Under the pieces are notes generated by a model. It was not told the origin of the DNA and did not search any database. It saw only the letters and a program-made list of their open reading frames with translations. A DNA stretch of 64,000 bases, from the NCBI GenBank assembly GCA_033557465.1, contig CM066043.1, forward strand, positions 114,620,778 to 114,684,777, written 5' to 3'. Made by a program: the position numbers and the translations under genes. Below, piece by piece: positions 1-11,345 of the stretch; position 1 is the stretch's first letter; each line of letters starts with the position of its first letter. Source of the DNA: Ichthyophis bannanicus (Eukaryota; Chordata; Amphibia; Gymnophiona; Ichthyophiidae).

Positions 1-2203
1 CCATAGCCCATCAAAACTACAATGCATATCTTGCATTACACACAGAGAGACAATACGTGAAAAAAGGAAACAATATCACTCAATGATTCTTAAACGATCA
101 CTGAACAAAACACACGACCTATTTAATATTGTAAAATCATTAACAGGGGACCCATCACCAGCAAGCCCACACATGCCCCAACCCCAGGATTACTCGGACT
201 ATCTACAATCCAAAATGATCCAATCCAGCATGACTTCATCTAACTACAACACGTCCAATCCACTCAGTACACCAAAACCTACACCACTACTTAAATTCGC
301 TGCAGTATCTGCTAAAGAAATTGAAGACACCATCACATCCATCAATCTCACCACGGCTCCTAATGACCCCTGTCCAGCGAGCTGAATAAAGGAACTTCGA
401 CATGAACTAAGCCAGTCATTAAGCAACATAACCAACCAATCATTATCAAGGGGTGTCTTCCCACAAAGCTTAAAACATACGTCAATCAGACCCCTGCTAA
501 AGAATAGTCGACTTGATACATCCAAAGTTGAATCATACAGACCTATATCAAGCATTCCACTGCTTGCTAAAATCATTGAGAAAATAGTACAGAGACAGAT
601 CCATCAGCACATCGATGACGAGGCACCCCTCGATCCAGCACAACATGGATTCAGAGAATCGCATGGGGTAGATACCATCTTAACTACCCTATTCGATAAA
701 CTAATCACAGGAACCGACAACATACACCAAGGTTTCATCCTTATATTTCTTGACATTGCTGCCGCATTTGATTCTGTGAATCATAATATACTACTACAAC
801 GCCTTCAAGAAAAAGGATTACAGGGCACCACACTTCAATGGTGTGAATCATACCTAACTAACAGATGGCAGCAAGTAAAAGCAGGTAACGCGTCCTCTGA
901 ACCATTCTTACAGAAGCAAGGAGTGCCACAGGGATCTTCCCTGTCTGCCCTATTATTTAACATTTATATGCAGCCTATCTGCTCCTTGATTCGCTCATTA
1001 AATGTAGAATGCCTCCTGTATGCTGACGACATACTACTATACATTCCATTTACCATCGAACAACCCGATTTCTCCCCTATCATCAGATGCTTTGATACAG
1101 TTGCTGAATGGCTTCTCACTCAAAACCTGAGGATTAATCATAGCAAGACTGATGTCCTCTTTGTCACAAGGAATCAGAAGTTCACCCCACCACCCAACCT
1201 ACAAGTTAAAAATGCTGAACTTAAGACAAGAGACTCCATTCGATACCTAGGCATCACCCTAGATCAGCGATTGGATATGACAACCCACATAAAGACTGTT
1301 ACCAGAGCAATATATCACAAAATACGAACCCTACGCCACCTCCGCCCACTACTAGACTTTTCAGAATATCGAACCATATTTCAAGCCCTAGTGATCCCAC
1401 ACCTAGACTTCGCGAACACCATCCTCCATGGTCTTCCAAAAGCAACCCTCAGCCCGCTTCGACTGGCCATGAACTCAGCTGCTAGGGTGCTTACAGGTAC
1501 ATCAAGATCGGAACATATAACTCCAGTAATGAAAAATCTACACTGGCTACCACTACAAGCCCGAATTCAATACAAAGTACTGGTCATGACCTTCAAGGCA
1601 CTGAAGAACCATTCTCCCACACCAATCAGTAAACTGCTTAACAACACACCCAACATCAGAACCAGAAGATCTACACTATCGAACATGCTAATGGTACCTA
1701 AGCTCACCACAAGATGTACGAAGGCAACTACCAAAAGAGCTTTTTCAATTTATGCTCCGACAGCCTGGAATGACCTTCCCGCTGGTATTCGATCCATATC
1801 CAGCCTCATCTCCTTCAGAAAGGCAATAAAACACTATCTCTTTCTAATTCACTATTCTGAAACAAATCCCGAAGAACATAAATCATTCACACTCACCTCA
1901 CACCTTAACTGCCTTAACACCCAATATGAGAATGGTTAGGTGCTCCCCCCCTTTAGTTCTATCCATTCTACCACCTGACCTATATATGATTACCGTAGAC
2001 CTCAATTACTAGAATATTTAACTCTATGTAAATACTTTGTAGATATCATGTGAATAGTTCCCCTGTTATCCCATTTTTTGAGTATTCCTTGTTCTATGTA
2101 AGCACATTGTGATATTAATGCATTGTTGCACTGTTCAGTTTTAATGTAAACCGCACTGATTTCAATAGCGCGGTATATAAAAAATAAAAATAAATAAATA
2201 AGC
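1..2203 (+). mobile_element. L2/Rex-like non-LTR LINE, 5' end outside window
   Basis: A single LINE copy enters from the left edge and ends in an A-rich TAAA-repeat tail near 2203. Its 3' UTR (1940-2203) ends with the motif GTAAACCGC..GCGGTATATAA, a tail shared with several other LINE and SINE copies in this window. Directly after the tail comes in-frame retroviral RNase H sequence, so this LINE probably inserted into the retroviral relic that follows. The upstream flank is outside the window, so no target-site duplication can be checked. The clade is uncertain: the C-terminal LHWLP motif fits L2 and related Jockey-superfamily LINEs. Confidence 0.85.
2..1939 (+). pseudogene. LINE ORF2 fragment: reverse transcriptase and C-terminal domain
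   Basis: The frame is open from the window start to the stop at 1937-1939, except for one in-frame TGA at 383-385. It codes for the reverse transcriptase of the LINE that copies its RNA at the nicked target. Visible motifs are YRPISS near 540, DIAAAFDSVNH near 750-785, GVPQGSSLSALLFN near 922-960, the catalytic YADD near 1018-1030, and LHWLPLQARI near 1540. The endonuclease domain is not in the window. With only one internal stop the copy is fairly young but inactive as it stands. It could belong to a sister clade of L2. Confidence 0.85.
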
Positions 2204-2219
2204 CTCTGTAAAGGCTACC

Positions 2220-2703
2220 CCAAAGTGTATGTGGACGGTTGTGCTTACCGTCGAGAGCCTGACCATGAACTGGTAGCAGGTATAGGTTAGTTTGGAACCA
2301 GAACTACCCTTGTGAACCCTTGAAGTACGGTCTGGGAACCAAGACTAATCAGTATGCTGAGCTAGCTGCAGCACTGGCAGCTCTCCAGTCCGCTGCTCGG
2401 GGAGGGGTTCACACCCTAACCATCTGTACTGACTCAGACTACGTCCGACTGAATTTTGTTTCCCACTTACACATCTGGAAATCTAACAATATTCTGAATT
2501 CCAAAGGAAAACCTGTCAAACATGCCGAATTAATTCTGGCCTTGGACAAGGTAACTCATGAAAATGACATGATCATCTACTGGAAGAAAGTGAAAGGTCA
2601 TTCCCATGTTGACAATCCTGACAAGATTGGAAATGATCTTGCTGATCAGCTTGCCAAGGAGGGTGCTATCTCTGGAGAACTCTGGCAGTTGGAGGGTCCC
2701 TGA
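2220..2703 (+). pseudogene. Retroviral RNase H domain (broken)
   Basis: The sequence begins with a VYVDG-like start near 2228 and has an in-frame stop and shift before 2320. It then runs open to a stop at 2701-2703. The order is typical of retroviral RNase H: the first catalytic Asp in VDG, Glu in QYAELAA, Asp in TDSDYV, then VKGHSHVDNPDKIGNDLADQLA with the last His/Asp region. The RNase H role in a retrovirus is to degrade the RNA strand of the RNA:DNA hybrid. The neighbouring integrase is in another frame, so a frameshift lies near 2700. Confidence 0.8.
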
Positions 2704-4140
2704 GATCAATGGGCTCCGAACTGTGAAGGCGGTTACCAGGCGACAAGCCCAACTATCCATCATGCCCCCTGTGGTTCAATGGTGTAGCGAGATCACAGAT
2801 CTTGAGCTCATGCAAGCCCAGAAACAAAATCCTACTCTTGGACATTTCTACTTTTTTCTGCAAAACCCCCAGGAACACCCATTAACTCTGGAGGATTGTC
2901 AGGACAATGAGGAACTAAGGATCCTCTACATCTCCAAGGACATGTTCCACCTCCAGAAAGATCTGTTGATTCGGACAAGCAAGCATGGTATTGTGCAATG
3001 GGTGGTATCTCGGTCCTTCCGTGGAGTTATGTTGCAACACGCTCGTGACGAGCCTTGTGCCAGTCATAGAGGTGACAGAGTAACCTATGACATGTTGAAA
3101 CAAGTGGCCTACTGGCCCCACTGTACCAAGATGTCCAATTGTATACTAAAGGTTGTCTGACCTGTTGCAGATTTCAGCCTGCAGCTCCTTTTTACAGAGC
3201 ACCTTTGAGAAACAAAGGTCTGACCATGCCTTGGTCTGATCTCCAGATTGATTGGATCGGCCCCATGCCCCGATCCGCTCGAGGCAACAAATATATGTTG
3301 ACCATTACCTGCTTATTTACCAAGTGGGTCGAGTGCATCCCAGCACCCAACTATACCGCTGAGACCACGGCCACCTTATTGTTAAAACATGTTTTCAGCA
3401 GGTGGGGGCTACCCATGCAAGTGGAATCCGACCAGAGTTCCCACTTCACGGGACAAGTCATCAAGCATCTGTGGAAGTTACTGGGAGTGAAAGCCAAAGT
3501 CCACATTGCTTATTGTCCACAATCCTCTGGACAGGTGGAGAGAGCAAACAAAACTATCATCAGTATCTTGAAGAAGTATGTTTCTTCCTCTGGGAAGGAC
3601 TGGGACATCAAGCTGCCCTTGGTCCTGATGGCTATCAGAGCCTCTCGTAATCGTGCTACTGGTGTGTCCCCTTTGAGATGATGACAGGTAGGGACATGGT
3701 TTTACCCCTTCATCTTCTTTACAGGACTAATGATGTGAATCTCGCATCTGCTACAACTGCTCATGAATATGTTGCCCACTTAAGACAACACTTGCAAAGT
3801 GCCTTTGCCTTTGCCCAAAAGAATTTGGACACTGCTGCTAGGGGTAGGAAAACCTACTATGATTTGAGGACTACCTCTAAAGAATACCAGATTGGCGATA
3901 AGGTATTCTACTACAATTTTGGTAAGAATAAGGTCAAAGACTGTAAAGTTTTACAGTCCATTTCCTATTGTGGATAAAGCCTCCCCTGTTGCTTATCAAA
4001 TTCAAATGAAGACAGGTACTGCGAGGGAAGGCTCCCTTAAATGGGTCCACATTAATCAGCTTAGACCGTGTCATCCCAGTAAGCTCCTTCCTGAAGAACC
4101 TCTTGATGAAGTGAGTGATGCTAACCTTGAGGCAGGATAG
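2690..4140 (+). pseudogene. Retroviral integrase (frameshifted)
   Basis: Three successive frames together cover an integrase. The frame up to 3160 has the linker and the HHCC zinc-binding region: His residues in HARDEPCASHRGD near 3040-3070 and Cys in the TCC region near 3160. The frame 3139-3681 has the core domain with Asp in LQIDWIGPM, Asp in VESDQSSHF and Glu in SSGQVERAN, so the D,D-35-E triad is present. The C-terminal part continues at 3660-4140 in other frames and includes a KVFYY SH3-like region. Breaks lie near 3155, 3680 and 3950, so no functional enzyme can be read. Confidence 0.82.
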
Positions 4141-4161
4141 CCTGTTTGTTCTATTTTACAG

Positions 4162-4735
4162 ATGGAAAACCGAACTTTGAAGGTCCTGTTCCTGACTTTG
4201 ATGTTAGCGGGATCCGAAGTTGCCAGATTGATTGAGCCTGGCCCACCTTCTGGTGTCACGCTACAGGATACGCCTGGTTTCCTGATTACACAGTCTCAGA
4301 CTGTCACACAGAAAATCTTTGTGTCACTGGATCCCTGACATGTTTTACAGAAGCATTTTAATATTTCTGTTCCACACACAACTAACACACAACAGTGGTT
4401 AAAACCACAGCAGAATTGTCTATGCTTAAAGATCTTTTGAACGATGAGCGTACTTTCATGCAACCAATACGTGATCTTACTTATGATTTGTTTAGAGAAC
4501 TAGACAATAGCATCAGTAACTTGATTCAAGGACAGATTCCTTCATGTTTGGTATCTACAGCCCTTATTACAGAAGCTTTTGCTGAAATAACCTGAACTCA
4601 CATTGAGCCACTCCAGATCCAGATGTTGGATGTGTTTCGAGGTCATGAGATTAACTTCACTGAAGCCTTGAACAATCTTCTGGACTATAAGGACTCTCAC
4701 ACAGTGACGTCTGGTTACTAATTAGTGATTTATTA
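4162..4735 (+). pseudogene. Possible env remnant
   Basis: Just after the integrase stop, an ATG at 4162 opens a 58-codon frame. It starts with a hydrophobic signal-peptide-like stretch (LKVLFLTLMLAG) and stops at 4336-4338. A second frame at 4395-4595 and short open pieces up to about 4720 may be later parts. The position right after pol and the leader-like start suggest an envelope gene. No fusion peptide, cysteine motif or transmembrane anchor was recognised, so the call rests mostly on position. It is non-functional as read. Confidence 0.4.
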
Positions 4736-5596
4736 CTTTGTCCAATTGTAATTCTGTGTCATAACAAATTTCTACCTCATGTTTCTAATTATATATATAT
4801 ATGTTTGCATATTTTTCTACCTGGCTATCCTTAATAAAATCTAATACATATATATCTACAGACCAGACTTACTTTGTGGCTCATTGCCAGAATAACTCAC
4901 AGAACTTCGGGCTGGGTATCAGTAGCTAATTTCCCCTGGACATAACTGAGAGCCTAACTAACTTATCTTTTTGCACTACTAATAATCCCTACAGTTCCCC
5001 TTCAGCCTGGGAAGATGGGGAGGTGGAAAATCAAGGGAAGAGGGAAGGAAGGAGAAAGAATGTTGCTTGACACCTAGGGCAGTTGCACTTTTTCCCCTAA
5101 CCCTAGTCCTGGCCCTTTGCTTGCTATGTCTTTTAAGCAGCTGGATCATTGAAGAGGAAAGGCCCTATCAGCAGAATAGTAACCGAGTAATACCGGAAAC
5201 AAGGTAGTGAAATAGAAAATTAGTGAACCCAATCTGCCCAACAGCTCTTCTTCCACGTTGGATGGAACAAATGAATTCACAATACCTGATCTTCACCTCC
5301 ATGAATTTATCTTTCCAACTGTAGAGATGTTGTGAGCAGGCTGGTGTGATGTGTGTGTTTTACACCTCACATATCATTTAACATTGAGACCAAAAGAATT
5401 CCACTTTAGCAAATCCTGTGTGGCTTATTAGAAGGCTGTTGGTTCAGCAGTGCCCTCCTTCGTCACATCCTTCCAAATGGGACACATTTATGGAGTAATT
5501 TTAAAATTAAAGAACAGTCAACGCTTCCCAGGTTGGCAAGAGGAGATTTATTTTAAGGTAATCTTAGGCCTCTGTGTAATCGTCTTCAGCACTTTC
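4736..5596. other. No gene seen; AT-rich then unique-looking sequence
   Basis: An AT-dinucleotide run near 4790-4801 and an AATAAA near 4830 may belong to a retroviral 3' LTR, but no second LTR is visible for comparison. From about 4990 to 5590 no coding or repeat signature is recognised. Confidence 0.5.
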
Positions 5597-5746
5597 ATAA
5601 GAACATAACATAAGATATGCCATAGTGGGTCAGACCAAGGTCCATCAAGCCCAGTATCCTGTTTCCAACAGTGGCCAATCTAGGTCATACATACCTAGCA
5701 ATTTCCCCAAAAGACAGAGGTTCCACAATGCTTGTAATGGGTCAAG

Positions 5747-6008
5747 CATTGATTTTTTATTTATTTATTTATTTAACAAACATTTATATACCGCTACTTC
5801 CAGCGATCAGCAGCGGGTTAGATTATACATTGGAAACTGTCAAATCAGAACAATAAAATTTGGGGTATATACATGTTGATTCGTAGGGTAAGCACAGCAC
5901 ACAGTAATGGGTTAAGGTGTAGAGAGGAGCAATAACTTACATATGTACATTATCACATAAATGAGCAATATATAAGTACATTTTACATAAATGTATCCTT
6001 GATATCCT
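5747..6008 (-). mobile_element. L2-like LINE/SINE 3' tail inserted in CR1
   Basis: A TTTA-repeat run is followed by ATTTATATACCGCTAC and about 240 bp of non-coding sequence. This is the reverse complement of the tail type GCGGTATATAA plus TAAA repeats. It interrupts the CR1 3' UTR, whose two halves continue on both sides. Exact edges and target duplication could not be fixed. Confidence 0.6.
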
Positions 6009-6155
6009 GGGTCCCTTTTTAATAATGGTTTATGGACCTTTCCTCCAGGAACTTGTCCAAACCTTTTTTAAACCCAGCTACACTAACAGCCTTTACTACA
6101 TTCTCCAGTAATAAATTACACGTTGAGTGAAAAAAATTACACGTTGAGTGAAAAA

Positions 6156-7750
6156 CTATTTTCTTTTATTAATCTTAAATAGTTTACCCTGTAGCTTTAT
6201 TGCATGTCCCCTAGTCTTTCTATATTCTGATAACGTAAACAATCGATGTATGTTTACCCGTTCCACTCCGTTCATTAATTTATAAACTTCTATCATATCT
6301 CCTGCCCTCAGCCGTCTCTTTTCCAGGTTAAAGAGCCCTAACCTTTTTAGCCTTTCTTCATAGGAGTATCCTTCCATCCCCTTTACCATTTTGGTGGCTC
6401 TTCTCTGAACCTTTTCTAATAACGCTATATCCTTTTTAAGATACGGTGACCAGAATTGCACACAATATTCAAGGTGCAGTCTCACCATGGAACGATAGAG
6501 GCATTATAATATCTTTTGTTTTATTTTCCATTCCTTTCCTTATGATACCTAGCATTCTATGTGCTCTCTTGGCCGCCACTGCACACTGGGCCGGGGTTTT
6601 TAACATGGTATCCACAATGACGCCTAAATCTTTTTCCTGGGTGGTGGTTCCTAATGTGGAACCTTGCATCGTGTAACCATAATTTGGGTTTTTCTTCCCT
6701 AGGTGCATAACTTTGCACTTGTCCACATTAAATTTCATCTGCCATTTTGATGCCCAGTCTTCCAATTTATCAAGATCCTCTTGCAATTTTCCACAATCCT
6801 CTTGGGTTTTAACAACTTTAAATAGTTTTGTGTCATCTGCAAATTTGATAACCTCACTCGTTATTCCCTTTTCCAGGTCATTTATGAATATGTCAAAAAG
6901 CAGCGGATCCAGCACAGATCCCTGGGGTACACCACTATTCACCTTTCTCCATTGGGAAAATTGGCCATTTAGCCCTACCCTCTGCTTTCTATCTTTTAAC
7001 CAGTTCCTGATCCACAATAGTACACTGCCTCCTATCTCATGACTCTTTAGTTTTGCCAAATGTCTCTGATGAGGGACCTTGTCAAAGGCTTTCTGAAAGT
7101 CCAGATACACAATATCAACCGACTCACCTTTGTCCACCTGTTTATTCACTCCTTCAAAAAAACATAACAGATTAGTAAGACAAGATCTTCCTTGTCTAAA
7201 GCCATGTTGGCTGTCTCCCATTAGGTTGTGACTATCTACATGCTGAGTAATTTTATTCTTTATGATGGTTTCTACCATTTTTCCCGGTACTGACGTCAGG
7301 CTCACCGGTCTGTAGTTTCCCGGATCACCCCTGGAACCCTTTTTAAAAATTGGTGTTACATTGGCGATCCTCCAATCTTCAGGTATTAGAGATGATTTTA
7401 ATGATAGTTCACAGATTACTGATAGCAGGTCTGCAATCTCATATTTCAGTTCTTTCAACACCCTTGGATGTATACCATCCGGCCCAGGTGATTTGCTACT
7501 CTTCAGTTTATCTAATAGTTGTAATACATCTTCCCGATGTATCGATATTTCCTTCAATTCTTCCGCACCTTTAAATACCACTTCAGTCATGGGTAACATC
7601 CTTACATCTTCCTCAGTAAAGTCCAAAGAAAAGAATTCATTCAGTCTCTCAGCTATCGCCTTGTCGCCTCTTAGTGCCCCTTTAACCCTCTATCATCTAA
7701 TGGACCAACTGAGCTCTCTCACAGGTTTTTTGCTATGAATGTACTTGAAA
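6156..7750 (-). pseudogene. CR1 ORF2: reverse transcriptase and C-terminal part
   Basis: Two overlapping frames (7626-6469 and 6488-6156) cover the CR1 reverse transcriptase. Motifs in order are SPGPDGIHP, NYRPVSLTS, HGFRQGRSC, VYLDFQKAFDKVPH, SGVPQGSVLDPLLF and the catalytic FADD. Then come the CR1-typical thumb (DLGVIVD) and HLEYCVQFWSPYL, KVQRRATKM and YKLMNG in the second frame. A frameshift near 6480 separates the two. The encoded enzyme would reverse transcribe CR1 RNA; this copy is inactive. Confidence 0.9.
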
Positions 7751-8104
7751 AAGTCTTTATTTCGCGTTTTTGCTTCCGCAGCAAGCTTCTTCTCAAATTC
7801 TCCCTTTGTCTACCTTATCAATGCTTTGCATTTGACTTGCCAGTGCTTGTGCTGTTTCTAGGTTTCATTGTTTGGCTCTTTTTTCCATTTCCTGAAAGAT
7901 GCTTTTTTGGCAACAACAGCCTCTTTGAACTCACCTTTAAACCATGCTGGCAGTTTTTTGGACTTCCTTCCACTTTTCTTAAAGCATGGAATACAGCTGG
8001 TCTGGGCTTCCAAGATAGTATTTTTCAACACCACCCAAGCTTGATGTAAGTCTTTAACCTTTACAAATGCTCCTTTTAGGTTTTTCTTTTTTTAACTATT
8101 TTCC

Positions 8105-8900
8105 TCATTTTATCATAGTCTCCCTTTTGAAAGTTAAAAGGTAGTACTTCCTTACTATCCCTCCTCCACTAATTAAATCAAACGTGATCATGCAATGATC
8201 ACTATTGCCAAGTGGCCCCAACACCCTTATCTCTTGCACCAGATCTGGTGTTCCACTAAGTACTACGTCTAATATGGCTTCCCCTCTGGTCGGTTCATAA
8301 ACCAGCTGCTCCAAGAAGCAGTCATTTATTTCGTCTAGGAACTTTATCTCCCTAACATATCCTGCTGCGACACTGACCCAGTTGATACCAAGGTAATTGA
8401 AATCACCCATTATTATTACTGCGCTGTAACGTTTGTTAGCTTCCTTGATTTCTTTGAGCATTTCATCATCCATTTGTTCATTCTGGCCAGGCGGTCGATA
8501 GTACACCCCCACTGCCATCGCCTTCCCCTTTTTACATGGAATTTCAATCCATAGAGATTCTACAGCAAATTTTGTTTCCTGCAAAAAACTTTAATCCTTT
8601 CTGACTCAATGCCCTCTCTAACATAGAGTGCAACCCCTCCACCAATTTAATCAGCTCTGTCATTACGATATAGTTTGTACCCAGGTATCACAGTGTCCCA
8701 CTGGTTGTCCTCCTTCCACCATGTCTCTGATATTCCAATCATATCTAACCTCTCATTTAGTGCTAGATATTCTAACTCAGCCATCTTATTTTTTAGACTT
8801 GTAGCATTTCCTACAAGCATTTTAGAGACTGTATTTTACTCATATTAATTTGGCTATTGGTAGGCATGGGTAATTTGGGATCTTTAAGCTCTGTCTGCTC
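8105..8900 (-). pseudogene. CR1 ORF2: endonuclease domain (broken)
   Basis: The frame 8584-8105 carries the apurinic-like endonuclease core. Visible are AVGVYYRPPG, IMGDFNYLGINW with the GDFN active-site motif, and GNSDHCMITF with the catalytic SDH. The N-terminal part lies upstream to about 8900 with stops. This domain nicks the target DNA to prime reverse transcription. The region between 8100 and 7750 is the linker to the RT and also holds frame breaks. Confidence 0.85.
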
Positions 8901-9429
8901 CATACTCGAGGGCATTTGGGCTACTTTACTCTTTTTTGGAACCTCTCTGCTTTTGGTAGTATCCTTCAAGGAGACATTCTTCCGAACCATGCGCTCTTGG
9001 GCGACTGTCAGCTATCCCCTATTATCTAGTTTAAAAGCTGCTCTATCTCCTTTTTAAAGGTTAATGCCAGCAGCCTGGTTCCATCCCGGTTAAGGTGAAG
9101 CCCATCCCTTCAGAAGAGCCCCTCCTTTCCCCAGAATGTTCCCCAGTTCCTAACAAATCCAAAACCCTCATCTCTGCACCATTGTCTCATCCACGCATTG
9201 AGACTCCGGAGCTCTGCCTGTCTTTTGGGTCCTGCGTGTAGAACGGGAAGCATTTCGGAGAACGCTACCCTGGAAATTCTGGATTTCAACTTCCTACCTA
9301 AAAGCCTAAATTAAGCCTCCATAACCTCCCTACCACATTTTCCTATGTCATTGGTACCGACATGTACCAAGACAGCAGACTCCTCCCCAGCACTATCTAA
9401 GCCCTTATCTAGGTGGCACGTGAGGTCCG

Positions 9430-9945
9430 CTACCTTCGCCCAGGCAGGCATATTACCAGGCGATCCTCACGTCCACCAGCCACCCAGCTATCTACATGCC
9501 TAATGATCAAATCACCAACAATAACGGCTGTCCTAACCCTTCCCTCATGGGCACATGGCCCTGGAGAAACTTCCTTGGTGCGAAAGGGTTTTACATCACC
9601 TGGAGGACAGGTCCTAGTTACAGGATCACTTCCTGCCACACCAGGGTGATGCTCTCCTGTCACGTGACCTCTCTCCTCCATGGCAACAGGGATGCTGCCA
9701 GACTGGAGGTGGGACTTCAGGACTATATTCCTGTAGGTCTCGTCTATGTACCTCTCTGTCTTTCTTACATCTTCCAAGTCTGCTACTCTAGCCTCTAGAG
9801 AACAGACTCGTTCCCTGAGAGCAAAGAGCTCATTGCACCTAGTGCACACGTAAGACCTCTCACCAACTGGGAGAAAATCATACATGTGACACTCAATGCA
9901 AAAGACTAGAAAGTTCCCATCTTGCTGCTGGACTGCTGTCTGCAT
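9430..9945 (-). pseudogene. CR1 ORF1: zinc-finger, coiled coil and start of esterase domain
   Basis: A 171-codon frame starts at 9945. It has a Cys-rich zinc-binding start (CIECHMYDF.. CTRCNELF), then a heptad-like LEARVADLEDVRK stretch. It ends with an SGNH-esterase-like start (TAVIVGDLIIRHVDSW, CLPG). This is the layout of CR1 ORF1, an RNA-binding and lipid/esterase-type accessory protein. The frame stops before the rest of the esterase domain, so the gene is truncated here or frameshifted; related sequence continues to about 9060. Confidence 0.75.
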
Positions 9946-10104
9946 CTTAGTTTTAAGCTTGTGTTTAGATCTTTAAGTTCTTTACTTACTAAGGGTTGCT
10001 ATGGATATTTATACTAATAAAACTGTACCTAATACATTTAATATACCTTGTCCACCTGAAGCTTAATCTTTCCAGTGATTCCCAAACCAGTCCTAGGGGT
10101 TCCC

Positions 10105-10240
10105 CAGCCAGTCAGGTTTTTGGGATATCCATAATGCATGCAAATCTCTCTCATGAATATTGATAGTGGATAGCCTGAAAATCCAACTGGCTAGGGAGCC
10201 GAGCCCCCCCACAAAAGGTTTGGGAACCACTACCCAAGGC
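10105..10240. mobile_element. Short palindromic MITE fragment
   Basis: The stretch has halves that mirror each other (CAGGTTTTTGGGATATCC against GGATAGCCTGAAAATCC), around an ATGCAAATCTCTCTCATGAATAT core. The same type recurs at 14680-14800. It resembles short foldback MITEs widespread in sauropsid and amphibian genomes. Family assignment is uncertain. Confidence 0.5.
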
Positions 10241-10249
10241 TACTGCCTT

Positions 10250-11345
10250 TGAAGGGATGACTTGTCTGAGGCAGTGTCTTCATGATACCAAACTCTTTCC
10301 ACTTTATAATGATGGACTTGACAGGGCCCTCAGAGATATTCAAACACAGAAAATTTGCTTATAGCTTTCTCTCGATTGGTACCTTTGAATAACTTTATTC
10401 CAGAGTTCTTTCAGCATGTCCCTGTTCAGCATTTAGACCTTTGCTTCAAATTCACTTCATCCACCAAAAACAGCTTGTTTCTTCATTCAAGAGTATTTGA
10501 ACCCACTCAACTACTTTAATTGGGCTCTGCTTTACTATGTGCCTTGTTAACACAGCTTTTGGAAACATTGGGCTCTGAAGTCCTGGCTCATGCAATTTGC
10601 CTTTGCTGAGACCCTCAGGACCAGGGCTGACACTGCTGCAGAACACTGATCTCTTCTCCTCTCTCTGACAACTCTTGTATTTCCCCTCTCCATTGTGTTA
10701 TTGTACATCAGCCTGATAGCATTCAGAGTTCCAAATATTACAAAATTTACCTTTCTAACAAAAAGATTTGTTTTGTTACCCTTAAAGTATTTCCTTTCAG
10801 TTTTGCCCATTGCTGTTCAACATCCCTAGCTGTTCCCATCCTGCTAATGACTCCTTGAGGTATTCCCCCATCTTGGCAAAGGTAGTTTTTCTACAGTCTC
10901 AGAACCTTGCTTTGAATGGACTTTATCAACCCTAGTCTTAATACTGAACCACACCATCTGTGATCACTGGATACAAGATGATCTTCTACTGCAACATCAG
11001 AAACACTTTCCCTACTGGTAAGCACAAAGTCCAGTATGGCCCCTTCACGTGTGGGTTATGTTACCAGTTGCCAAAATAGGTCTCCCTGTAGAGAATCTAA
11101 GATCTCCTTACTTCTAGATGGCACCACAGCAGGATGCCAATCAACATCCTGCATATTGAAATCACCAATCAGTAGCACTTCTTTTATGGTAATACTGCAC
11201 GTCTTCTATTAAATCTTCATTCACTTCTTCTCCTTGTGAAGGAGATCTGTATAGCACACCAATGCAAATGCATTTCCAATTCCCTCTCTCTTTAATCCAC
11301 AGTGCCTCCTTGCTCCTTTTTAAGCCCTGTATTTCTATAGTTTTA
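10250..11345 (-). pseudogene. Degenerate LINE endonuclease region
   Basis: Minus-strand translation around 11180-10860 gives a broken endonuclease-like order. A DFNMQDVDWHP motif (near 11160-11130) is followed downstream by a GxxGxC-like region and a linker with many stops. It looks like an old Jockey-superfamily LINE fragment, perhaps CR1-like. No RT motif was recognised. Confidence is limited because every frame is interrupted. Confidence 0.45.

Larger units (their letters stand above)
2204..4735 (+). mobile_element. Endogenous retrovirus relic (pol 3' part and env-like remnant)
   Basis: The segment runs from the middle of pol, through RNase H and integrase, to a possible env start. It is broken by several frameshifts and stops. 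The 5' side is cut by the LINE tail at 2203, so gag, protease and RT are either outside the window or lost. No paired LTR could be seen. A polyadenylation-like AATAAA lies near 4830 in AT-rich sequence that could be part of a 3' LTR. The class is unresolved: integrase resembles gamma/epsilon-type and other vertebrate class I/III elements. It is non-functional as read. Confidence 0.75.
5597..9960 (-). mobile_element. CR1 LINE, nearly complete, minus strand
   Basis: On the minus strand the element runs ORF1 (9945-9430), endonuclease (about 8900-8105), reverse transcriptase (about 7750-6490), C-terminal region (to about 6156) and 3' UTR. It ends at 5597 in TTATG-type short repeats, the CR1 style of 3' end. 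The 3' UTR is interrupted by another LINE tail (about 5747-6008). Several frameshifts break ORF2. A second CR1 copy at 32.2-34.4 kb and small pieces at 12.34 kb and 31.5-32.05 kb align to it by eye. Next to its 3' UTR, a 20-bp stretch at about 6115-6150 is tandemly duplicated. Confidence 0.9.

Noticed and set aside
4740..4990. 3' LTR of the retroviral relic
   Set aside because: An AATAAA and AT-rich sequence are present, but there is no second LTR, no TG..CA ends and no primer or polypurine site that could be placed.
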